In this document: one piece after another, positions 43,481 through 50,579 of the stretch | Numbering within the stretch: position 1 is the first letter of the stretch | Layout: every line of letters begins with the position of its first letter | Assembly (NCBI GenBank): GCA_947449535.1 | Contig: CANFRP010000008.1 | Coordinates: 1 to 51,674 of the forward strand | Length of the DNA: 51,674 nt | Reading direction: 5' to 3' | From: Actinomycetota bacterium | Lineage (GTDB): Bacteria; Actinomycetota; Actinomycetes; Nanopelagicales; Nanopelagicaceae | Position numbers and translations under genes: made by a program | The notes under the pieces: model-generated | What the model saw: only the letters and a program-made list of their open reading frames with translations | What the model was told of the DNA's origin: nothing | The model's database searches: none

Positions 43481-45151
43481 ATGTCCGCCGATAAGTCAGC
43501 ACTCAACCCTGGCCAACGAACGGCTGCCCTGAAGGAACTCGCCTCACAAGAATTCGACATCCTCGTTATTGGTGGGGGAGTAACGGGATCGGGAATTGCT
43601 CTTGATGCCATTAGTCGGGGCCTGACTGTCGCAATGGTGGAAGCAAAGGATCTTGCATCAGGAACTTCTTCTCGCTCCAGCAAATTAATTCACGGCGGAC
43701 TTCGATATCTCGAACAATACGATTTCAAATTAGTGCGAGAGGCGCTCCAAGAACGTGAATTAATGGTGACGACGCAAGCACCTCATTTAGTAAAACCAGT
43801 TCCATTTATTTATCCCCTTACTGAAAAAGTTCGGGAACGTACATATGTAGGCGCAGGAATGGCACTTTATGATGTTCTTCGTGGTCTCAAGCGCGCGCTT
43901 CCCAATCACAAACATTTAAGTCAGAAGCGACTTCATGAGATCGCGCCATCTCTTCGCGTAGATATTGTTACGGGTGGATTCCAGTATTTCGACGCACAAG
44001 TAGATGATGCTCGCCATACGATGATGATTGCCAGAACTGCTGCGCATTATGGAGCAGTAATTGCGACAAATGTTTCCTATGTCGAAGCAATCCGCACCGG
44101 ACGTCGTGTCACTGGCGCCAAAGTGCGCGATGAGCTCAGCGGAAAGACGATTACTGTTTTGGCGAAATCCACCATCCTGGCTGGCGGAGTGTGGACGGAT
44201 TCGATCCATGATCAGTTGAATATCAAACCTTCATACAGCGTGACCATGTCCAAAGGGGTACATATTGTTTTACCTAAATCTGCAATCACCTCCGAATCTG
44301 GCGTAATCCTTAAAACTCCAGTCTCGGTTCTCTTCATCATTCCGTGGGCAGATAAATGGATCGTTGGCACAACCGACACTCCATACATCGGTGATCCACG
44401 TGAGCCACTAGCCGATCATGATGATGTGCAATACATTTTAGATCAAGCAAATAAGGTATTGACTCCAAAAATTTCGGAAGCTCAGATTCTTGGTGTTTAC
44501 GCTGGACTTCGCCCACTGGTCACTCGCAAAACAAATTCACCCACCACAAAACTTTCCCGAGAACATATCGTTGATCACCCACTTCAAGGTTTTGTTTCTA
44601 TTGCTGGTGGCAAATACACCACCTATCGCGTGATGGCTGAAGATGCAGTTGATGTTGCAGCGCACGACTTGCGTCGCAAAACTGTTGAGTCGCCCACCAA
44701 AGAGATTCCTATATTGGGGGCAGAAGGTTACAAAGCTCTCATCAATCGATCGCATCTACTTGCGCAAGAAGTTGACCTCCATCAAACACAAGTGATTCAT
44801 CTGCTAAATCGATATGGCAGCAAAATCAGCGACATTCTTGATCTCATTAAAGAGAACAAGTCTTTTGCAAAGCCGCTTCGGGCCGATCTTCCTTATCTCA
44901 TTGCAGAGATTCACTATGCCGCAAGTCACGAGGGTGCGATGTCTGTTGATGATGTCTTGGCTCGTCGTACCCGCCTCTCCTTCGAGACCGATGATCACGC
45001 AATGTCATTAGCCGAAGATGTCGCAAAGATTATTTCACCTGTTTTAGGGTGGAGCGCGGCGGCAAGAAAGAAATCAATTGAAAGTTATATTGCGAAAGCG
45101 CAGACTGAGATACGTGCATCTGAGAGAGCTATGAGTGCTACCACTCGGTAA
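43481..45151 (+). CDS. glpD: Glycerol-3-phosphate dehydrogenase (FAD, quinone-linked)
   Basis: Oxidises glycerol 3-phosphate to dihydroxyacetone phosphate and reduces the quinone pool at the membrane. 556 aa. FAD site [77 protein letters not shown]. The C-terminal helical cap is present. ATG at 43481 fits the leaderless -10; an ATG two codons earlier and longer readings into glpK are less likely. The cytochrome b operon follows 79 bases later. Confidence 0.96.
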   Translation: MSADKSALNPGQRTAALKELASQEFDILVIGGGVTGSGIALDAISRGLTVAMVEAKDLASGTSSRSSKLIHGGLRYLEQYDFKLVREALQERELMVTTQAPHLVKPVPFIYPLTEKVRERTYVGAGMALYDVLRGLKRALPNHKHLSQKRLHEIAPSLRVDIVTGGFQYFDAQVDDARHTMMIARTAAHYGAVIATNVSYVEAIRTGRRVTGAKVRDELSGKTITVLAKSTILAGGVWTDSIHDQLNIKPSYSVTMSKGVHIVLPKSAITSESGVILKTPVSVLFIIPWADKWIVGTTDTPYIGDPREPLADHDDVQYILDQANKVLTPKISEAQILGVYAGLRPLVTRKTNSPTTKLSREHIVDHPLQGFVSIAGGKYTTYRVMAEDAVDVAAHDLRRKTVESPTKEIPILGAEGYKALINRSHLLAQEVDLHQTQVIHLLNRYGSKISDILDLIKENKSFAKPLRADLPYLIAEIHYAASHEGAMSVDDVLARRTRLSFETDDHAMSLAEDVAKIISPVLGWSAAARKKSIESYIAKAQTEIRASERAMSATTR

Positions 45152-45182
45152 CTAGCTCGTAATTTCGCTCCAGCTGAGTACG

Positions 45183-45216
45183 GTTTAACAAAAGTTCAAA
45201 GAACTTTTATTTAAAC
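45183..45216. promoter_or_regulatory. Large A/T-rich dyad before the cytochrome b operon
   Basis: GTTTAACAAAAGTTC, AAA, GAACTTTTATTTAAAC: perfect 8-base arms AAAAGTTC/GAACTTTT extended by GTTTAA/TTAAAC with one indel and one mismatch. Position fits an operator for the operon or a weak terminator for glpD. No long T-run follows. Confidence 0.4.
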
Positions 45217-45230
45217 AATTGGAGCGGCAT

Positions 45231-45401
45231 ATGCATCACGCCATCATTAATCTCAATCACCCGGCTCATTACATAGGACTGGGGCCATTTTCGATTTCGC
45301 TAGGAAATCTCCTCATCATTCTCGCCATGTGCATTGTTTTCTTGGCGGCACTCTTTATTCCCTTTCCCCATTCCGACAAGGAAGGGGAGGATCAGAAATG
45401 A
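45231..45401 (+). CDS. Small membrane subunit of a cytochrome b operon (56 aa)
   Basis: Protein of 56 aa: His-rich start (MHHAIINLNHPAHYIG), one hydrophobic helix (about 22-47) and a charged end (HSDKEGEDQK). ATG at 45231 preceded by GGAG 6 bases upstream. Its stop overlaps the cytochrome b ATG (ATGA), so it is co-translated and likely a small subunit of the same complex. No family recognised. Confidence 0.65.
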   Translation: MHHAIINLNHPAHYIGLGPFSISLGNLLIILAMCIVFLAALFIPFPHSDKEGEDQK

Positions 45402-46024
45402 GTACATCCTCATGGACAGGTCGCGTTCGAGCAGCCACGCTGGAGAAGATGAAGCCAGAAGATTTACTTCCTGAAGAGCAACCCGCTTACGTTGCATCAT
45501 GGATCTACATTTTCGGAGTTCTCACTCTCGCCGCACTATTTATGCTTATTTTCTCTGGCTTGGTATTAACAGTTGAAGGTCCAGCCTGGTGGCATACCTC
45601 CACTATTGGCCATTATTGGAACTCGGTACATCTGTGGAGCGTTGAACTCTTCTTCATCTTCATGGTCGTCCACCTTTGGGGAAAGTTCTGGATGGCAGCA
45701 TGGCGCGGCAAGCGCACTGCTACTTGGATTACTGGCGTCTTAGCTTTTGGTACATCGATCATTACGGCTTTTACTGGCTATGTAATCCAAACAAACTTTG
45801 ATTCCCAGTGGATCTCCACCCAAGCTAAAGATGGATTTAACGCTATGGGAATCGGCGCATATTTCAATGCACTCAACACCGGGCAAGCTATTTTGATTCA
45901 CGTGGCACTTTTGCCACTTGTTGTCGGCGTGATTGTGCTCTGGCACGTATTGCTTGTTCGCCGCAAGGGAGTTGTTCCACCAATAGATAACGATGGAACT
46001 ATTGCGAGAGGAGCGAAAAAATGA
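45398..46024 (+). CDS. b6-type cytochrome b (N-terminal domain)
   Basis: Four-helix cytochrome b of 208 aa. Likely axial haem ligands are His78 and His92 in helix B (NSVHLWSVELFFIFMVVHLWGKFW) and His168 and His183 in helix D. The second pair is 15 residues apart, as in cytochrome b6, not 14 as in mitochondrial b. It therefore resembles the split b6/subunit IV form. No Rieske protein, cytochrome c or subunit IV gene with a PEWY motif is beside it. The third gene of the operon overlaps its stop by 4 bases. Confidence 0.85.
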   Translation: MSTSSWTGRVRAATLEKMKPEDLLPEEQPAYVASWIYIFGVLTLAALFMLIFSGLVLTVEGPAWWHTSTIGHYWNSVHLWSVELFFIFMVVHLWGKFWMAAWRGKRTATWITGVLAFGTSIITAFTGYVIQTNFDSQWISTQAKDGFNAMGIGAYFNALNTGQAILIHVALLPLVVGVIVLWHVLLVRRKGVVPPIDNDGTIARGAKK

Positions 46025-46962
46025 GTCCAAAGCTAATGGTCGATCCAAGCAAGAAATGGAGCGGGCCAACTCGTCCCTATGATTTAGTAAAAGAGATAGT
46101 GGTTGCATTCGTTGCGGTCGCACTCTTAGCCGGTGGACTGGCATTTCTCTTTAGTTCACCTGATGACCCTGCGGTAACCCTGAAATCCTGGGCGCTTACA
46201 AATTCGGCAGATTTTGCAGTCACTGCCACAGGTGAATTGGCTGGCACAACGACTTCAGCTGGTTATGGCGCTCCCTATAACACTGCAGCTAAAGGTCAGC
46301 ATTTCGGATTTATTAAATTACAGGATTGGGCAGGAGTGCGTATCCCGATTGATCCTGCTAATGATTTTGTGGTGAAGCCATTGCTTATGATGAATGATTC
46401 AGCTGCATCTAGCGCGGTAGCCGAATGGAGTTCTGCCAATGCAGATCAACAAAGCACATGGGCCACTGCTTATGCCGATGCACTCAGTAAAGCTGAAGGT
46501 AAAGATTCAGTTGCTGATCCCAGTGGCACATTTGGACCAGTTCCACAGATGGTTGCATCTCTCTTAACGATGGCTAAATCAGGTGCGCTTGATGGTGCGC
46601 TCATAACAAGTGACACACCACTACCTACCGATTTCACCAAGTCACTTCTCTTCCTTGGTGATAGCGAAGGGTATTTTGCAGATCTTGCAAGCAAGCAACA
46701 TCTCTCTGGCGATCAATGGGGCGTAATGAATGAGACGGGTTCATGGCCGGGTCAATCCTGGTTATGGCTCTTCTCGTTCTGGTATCAGATCGATCCATTT
46801 AAATCCTCGGATAACGCCGACACTATCGTCATGCTCCTCATGGGAGTTCTGACGCTAGGTCTCATGCTCTTGCCTTTCATTCCACTTCTGCGTCGGATTC
46901 CCTATGCAATTCCGGTGCATCGTTTGATCTGGCGCGATTGGTATCGAAAGCAAGATAAGTAA
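46021..46962 (+). CDS. Membrane-anchored protein of the cytochrome b operon
   Basis: Protein of 313 aa with TM1 (about 26-46), a ~220-residue outside domain with no recognised family, and TM2 (about 268-288), then basic LLRRIPYAIPVHRLIWRDWYRKQ. No CxxCH haem motif, no Rieske cysteines. FWYQIDPF before TM2 and GLMLLPFIPLL after it are loosely like the PEWY-to-helix-F part of subunit IV; that comparison is speculative. Co-translated with cytochrome b and so probably part of the complex. Confidence 0.7.
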   Translation: MSPKLMVDPSKKWSGPTRPYDLVKEIVVAFVAVALLAGGLAFLFSSPDDPAVTLKSWALTNSADFAVTATGELAGTTTSAGYGAPYNTAAKGQHFGFIKLQDWAGVRIPIDPANDFVVKPLLMMNDSAASSAVAEWSSANADQQSTWATAYADALSKAEGKDSVADPSGTFGPVPQMVASLLTMAKSGALDGALITSDTPLPTDFTKSLLFLGDSEGYFADLASKQHLSGDQWGVMNETGSWPGQSWLWLFSFWYQIDPFKSSDNADTIVMLLMGVLTLGLMLLPFIPLLRRIPYAIPVHRLIWRDWYRKQDK

Positions 46963-46992
46963 ACATAAGAAGAGCTAGTAATAAAGTCCATA

Positions 46993-46998
46993 TAAAGT
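46993..46998 (+). promoter_or_regulatory. Leaderless -10 of the GNAT gene
   Basis: TAAAGT ends 7 bases before the ATG at 47006; an overlapping TATAAA lies at 46991. Confidence 0.45.
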
Positions 46999-47005
46999 AC
47001 TCGGC

Positions 47006-47695
47006 ATGAGACGAACGACCTCACATGCCGAGGCTTTATTATGGGCGCAAGAGATCGCTGGGCCGATCAATGTGGCAAAGTATTGGATTCCAGAAATTGG
47101 ATTTCGAGATGCAGTTCGAGGCGATCATTGGGTGGGACTTTCTCGAGAAGGTAAAGAGATCTACGCGCTTGCAATTGGTGATAACCCAGAAATAGACCCG
47201 GCATGGCAAACATTCTCTCTTCCTAAATCGACTCCCCGGGAGAAGAGCGCACAATTGCAGATCACCGGTCAATGGGCTGCTTATTACATTGAGAGTATTA
47301 AGTGCGCTCAAGCCGATGTGATAGAAATAATTACCGATGGCGATGAAATAGAAACTTTGCTCACTACAAGCGCACCTGATTCGTCGGTGCATCCAGGTAA
47401 TCCCGAAGTAATTTTCTGGGGCGGAATTCGAAGCGCTGATGGCACTTTAATTGCAGTTGGCGCTCTGACGAGATGGCAATCTGGAGGAATTATCATCTCC
47501 TCTATCGCAACACATAAGGATTATCGTCGCCAAGGTTTTGGTCGAGCAGTTACTGCCGGAATTGTGCGAATGGCTCATGATCAGGGGATCGAGCATGTTG
47601 TGTTAGCGGTCTTCGCCAAGAATTCATCTGCGCGAGCGCTATATGAATCCCTCGGCTTTGCCTTAATGGGGGAGTTCAACCATTTTTCCCGCTAA
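47006..47695 (+). CDS. GNAT-family acetyltransferase
   Basis: Protein of 229 aa. The GNAT fold is in the C-terminal half: IISSIATHKDYRRQGFGRAVTAGIVRMA is the acetyl-CoA loop (RRQGFG), followed by VVLAVFAKNSSARALYESLGF. The N-terminal ~110 residues are a less conserved extension. Substrate unknown. The aquaporin gene follows by 9 bases with its own -10 candidate. Confidence 0.85.
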   Translation: MRRTTSHAEALLWAQEIAGPINVAKYWIPEIGFRDAVRGDHWVGLSREGKEIYALAIGDNPEIDPAWQTFSLPKSTPREKSAQLQITGQWAAYYIESIKCAQADVIEIITDGDEIETLLTTSAPDSSVHPGNPEVIFWGGIRSADGTLIAVGALTRWQSGGIIISSIATHKDYRRQGFGRAVTAGIVRMAHDQGIEHVVLAVFAKNSSARALYESLGFALMGEFNHFSR

Positions 47696-47698
47696 ATT
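47693..47698 (+). promoter_or_regulatory. Leaderless -10 of the aquaporin gene
   Basis: TAAATT ends 6 bases before the ATG at 47705; its first three bases are the GNAT stop codon. Confidence 0.4.
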
Positions 47699-47704
47699 TC
47701 GCTT

Positions 47705-48364
47705 ATGAGAAGAGCGCTTGCTGAATTCATCGGAACACTTATTTTGGTAACAACAGTTGTGGGTTCAGGAATTATGGCCACCAACCTCAGCAAAGATGTG
47801 GGGGTCCAACTCCTCATCAATACCGTTTCGACTATCTGCGTCTTAGCTTTCATCATCGCCATCTTTGGATCAACGAGCGGTGCTCATTTCAACCCACTCG
47901 TATCAATCTGGTCGCGGATACATGGCGAGCTATCTACCAAAGATCTCCTTCGATATGTAATTGCGCAATTTGCGGGCGGATACTTTGGTGCGCTTTTGGC
48001 AAATGCCATGTTTAGCCACCCACTGATTGAACGCTCCCACCACGAACGCGCTGGCGCACCGCTCTACTTGGGAGAGATAGTTGCCACTGCTGGATTAATG
48101 TTGGCGATCGGCGCACTCTCACGCAAAGCCACCACCAAGAGCCCATCAGTATTAATCCCACTCTGGATTGGCGCTGCCTATTTCTTTACTTCATCCACCT
48201 CGTTTGCAAACCCTGCGGTGACATTTGCTCGTGGGTGGAGCAACAGTTTTGCAGGCATTGCACCACGATCGATTATTTTCTTTGTGATCGCGCAGTGCAT
48301 TGGCGCAGTTTTAGGAATTTTTATCGCCGGGCTTTCCACGAGTAATCAGGAGAACATCAAATGA
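47705..48364 (+). CDS. MIP-family channel (AqpS-like, arsenic-linked)
   Basis: Aquaporin-family channel of 219 aa with about six helices. The first half-helix motif is Asn63-Pro64-Leu65 (GAHFNPLVSI), not the usual NPA; the second is NPA at 169-171 (SFANPAVTFAR). Its stop overlaps the arsenate reductase ATG (ATGA). Aquaporins paired with or fused to ArsC are known to let arsenite leave the cell, so that is the favoured role rather than water or glycerol flow. Confidence 0.88.
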   Translation: MRRALAEFIGTLILVTTVVGSGIMATNLSKDVGVQLLINTVSTICVLAFIIAIFGSTSGAHFNPLVSIWSRIHGELSTKDLLRYVIAQFAGGYFGALLANAMFSHPLIERSHHERAGAPLYLGEIVATAGLMLAIGALSRKATTKSPSVLIPLWIGAAYFFTSSTSFANPAVTFARGWSNSFAGIAPRSIIFFVIAQCIGAVLGIFIAGLSTSNQENIK

Positions 48365-48762
48365 GCAAGAAACCAACCGTACTTTTCGTCTGCGTCCATA
48401 ATGCCGGCCGTTCGCAAATGGCTGCCGGATTTATGCGCGAACTCGGCGGCGATCGAGTTGAAGTTTTATCCGCCGGCTCGGCTCCTAAGGATTCCATCAA
48501 TCCGATTGCAGTTGCGGCGATGGCCGAACTGGGAATTGATATCACCGGTCAGCAACCAAAAATATTGACGACCGAAGCGGTTCAAGAATCCGATGCAGTT
48601 ATCACCATGGGATGCGGAGATGCGTGCCCGTTCTATCCCGGTAAAAGGTATGAAGATTGGGTATTGGATGATCCGGCCGGACAAGGCATCGAATCGGTCC
48701 GGGTAATTAGAGATGAAATTAAGGGACGAGTAGAAGCTCTGCTTAGCGAACTTCTCTCGTAA
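48361..48762 (+). CDS. arsC: Arsenate reductase, low-molecular-weight phosphatase type
   Basis: Reduces arsenate to arsenite. 133 aa. P-loop CX5R: Cys11 to Arg17 in VCVHNAGRSQMAAGF; acid loop LDDPAGQ near residue 102. The fold is LMW-PTP/ArsC (not the glutaredoxin type); in actinobacteria such enzymes often use mycothiol, which is inference here. Coupled to the AqpS-like channel, giving a two-gene arsenate-to-arsenite-export unit. No arsR is beside it. Confidence 0.9.
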   Translation: MSKKPTVLFVCVHNAGRSQMAAGFMRELGGDRVEVLSAGSAPKDSINPIAVAAMAELGIDITGQQPKILTTEAVQESDAVITMGCGDACPFYPGKRYEDWVLDDPAGQGIESVRVIRDEIKGRVEALLSELLS

Positions 48763-48781
48763 GGATTCATCAGTATCTGAG

Positions 48782-48862
48782 TGCGGAAGGTGGGACTTGA
48801 ACCCACACGCCGTAAAGCACAGGTTCCTAAGACCTGCGTGTCTGCCATTTCACCACTCCCGC
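48782..48862 (-). tRNA. tRNA-Leu (anticodon TAG)
   Basis: The minus strand gives an 81-base class II tRNA with a long variable arm. Acceptor GCGGGAG pairs with CTTCCGC (one G-U), discriminator A. Anticodon stem CAGGT/ACCTG encloses CTTAGGA, anticodon TAG, reading CUA. T arm GGGTTCAAGTCCC. CCA is not encoded. Confidence 0.95.
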
Positions 48863-48876
48863 GAGGAGATGAGCCA

Positions 48877-48905
48877 AGGTTAAGGCAATCACCTCGCGTG
48901 GGCAA
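48877..48905 (-). promoter_or_regulatory. tRNA-Leu promoter
   Basis: On the minus strand TTGCCC (48905-48900), a 17-base spacer and TAACCT (48882-48877), 14 bases before the mature 5' end. The same TAACCT at the same distance precedes tRNA-Arg. Confidence 0.55.
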
Positions 48906-48911
48906 AACGGG

Positions 48912-48917
48912 TAATCT
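48912..48917 (+). promoter_or_regulatory. Leaderless -10 of argS
   Basis: TAATCT ends 7 bases before the ATG at 48925. Confidence 0.5.
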
Positions 48918-48924
48918 TTGCGCA

Positions 48925-50577
48925 ATGAGCGCGATTCAAGATCTGCTTGCCGAAGCAGTATTAGAGGTATTGCGCGCTGGTGACCTCGAATGCGAGATTC
49001 CATCCACTCTTAGCCTTGAGCGTCCCAAGAATCGTGATCATGGCGATTACGCGACATCTATTGCCCTCGCATTGGCGAAGCCTTCCGGCAGAGCCCCTCG
49101 TGACATCGCTGAGATTATTAAGAAGGGCCTAGAAGGTCGGCAAGATATTGCATCAGTAGATATTGCTGGACCTGGATTTCTCAACATCACTTTGGCTAAA
49201 TCCAGCCAAGGGGGAGTGATCTCATCAATTCTTTCGCAAGGTAAAACTTTTGGTCACGGCGCTGTAATGACGGGCGTCAACGTGAACTTGGAATTTATCT
49301 CTGCCAATCCCACCGGGCCACTTCACTTAGGGCATACCCGTTGGGCCGCAGTCGGAGATGCGCTTGGTCGAGTCCTCGCAGCAGCTGGAGCAAAAGTCAC
49401 ACGCGAGTTCTATATCAACGATCGAGGAAATCAGATGGAACTCTTCGGTGCCTCGATTCGATCCTCAGCGCTCGGTCTTCCACGCCCCACAGAAGGTTAT
49501 ATGGGCGGATATATCGATGAGCTAGCAAAAGAGATCACCGCTGCACATCCACAATTTGGTGCACTACCTGAAGAAGAGTCAATCGCTGCATTTCGCGATG
49601 CTGGCTATGCGCTTCAATTAGCTCAGCAACAAAAAGTGCTCAATACTTTTGGTACTCATTTTGATATCTGGTTCTCTGAGCGAACGCTCTATGACAACGA
49701 CTTCTTTGCGCACAGCCTCGATCGTCTGCGCTCGCAAGGTCATGTCTATGAGAAAGATGGCGCAACCTGGATGCGCACCACAGATTTCGGTGATGATAAA
49801 GATCGCGTGATGATTAAATCCGATGGCGCCTTTGCTTATTTCGCATCTGATTCTGCTTATTACATCTCCAAGCGCGAACGCGGCGCAGACATTCTCATCT
49901 ATATGTTGGGCGCAGATCACCATGGTTATGTTCACCGCCTCAAGGCACTTGCTGCTTGTGCGGGCGATGATCCGGAATACAACATTCATGTGCTGATCGG
50001 ACAACTCGTCAAGATTATGGAGGGCGGCGAGGAGGTAAAGCTTTCCAAGCGCGCCGGCACGATTATTACTTTGGAAGAGCTCGTTGAAAAAGTGGGTGTT
50101 GATGCTGCGCGATATACCCTTATTCGCTATCCAGTGGATACACCGATGGTGATGGATGTTGATGTTCTGCGTAGCCGCACCAATGAGAACCCGGTGTATT
50201 ACGTGCAATATGCCCATGCTCGCGTGTGCGCAGTACTTCGTAACGCAGCAGATTTGAAGATTGAGTTCGGTGCCGCCCATGTTCATCCAGAACTCCTGGA
50301 GCACGAACGCGAACGTGAATTAATTGGATTGCTAGGAGAATTCCCGCGCGTAGTTGCCGGCGCCGCAGAGCTTCGCGAACCGCATCGAGTTGCTCGCTAT
50401 ATCGAAGAGCTTGCTGGTGTCTATCACCGCTTCTACGCAGATTGCCGCGTCTTACCCATGGGTGATGAGCCTGTCTCTGACCTACATCGCGCACGCGCCA
50501 CGCTATGTTCTGCAACTGCACAAGTTATTGCCAATGCCCTCGAACTTCTCGGCGTCAGTGCGCCAGAAAAGATGTAG
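48925..50577 (+). CDS. argS: Arginyl-tRNA synthetase
   Basis: Class I synthetase of 550 aa. N-terminal Add1-type domain (about 1-90); HIGH-type signature FISANPTGPLHLGHTR; KMSKS-type VKLSKRAGT; and C-terminal anticodon-binding helices (DALR-type) ending NALELLGV. The ATG at 48925 fits the leaderless TAATCT; reading further upstream would enter the tRNA-Leu gene. lysA follows 2 bases after its stop, an order common in actinobacteria. Confidence 0.97.
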   Translation: MSAIQDLLAEAVLEVLRAGDLECEIPSTLSLERPKNRDHGDYATSIALALAKPSGRAPRDIAEIIKKGLEGRQDIASVDIAGPGFLNITLAKSSQGGVISSILSQGKTFGHGAVMTGVNVNLEFISANPTGPLHLGHTRWAAVGDALGRVLAAAGAKVTREFYINDRGNQMELFGASIRSSALGLPRPTEGYMGGYIDELAKEITAAHPQFGALPEEESIAAFRDAGYALQLAQQQKVLNTFGTHFDIWFSERTLYDNDFFAHSLDRLRSQGHVYEKDGATWMRTTDFGDDKDRVMIKSDGAFAYFASDSAYYISKRERGADILIYMLGADHHGYVHRLKALAACAGDDPEYNIHVLIGQLVKIMEGGEEVKLSKRAGTIITLEELVEKVGVDAARYTLIRYPVDTPMVMDVDVLRSRTNENPVYYVQYAHARVCAVLRNAADLKIEFGAAHVHPELLEHERERELIGLLGEFPRVVAGAAELREPHRVARYIEELAGVYHRFYADCRVLPMGDEPVSDLHRARATLCSATAQVIANALELLGVSAPEKM

Positions 50578-50579
50578 CC

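Noticed and set aside
48781-48924. N-terminal extension of argS
   Set aside because: The extra codons read through tRNA-Leu on the opposite strand; the ATG at 48925 has its own -10 and matches the usual ArgS start.
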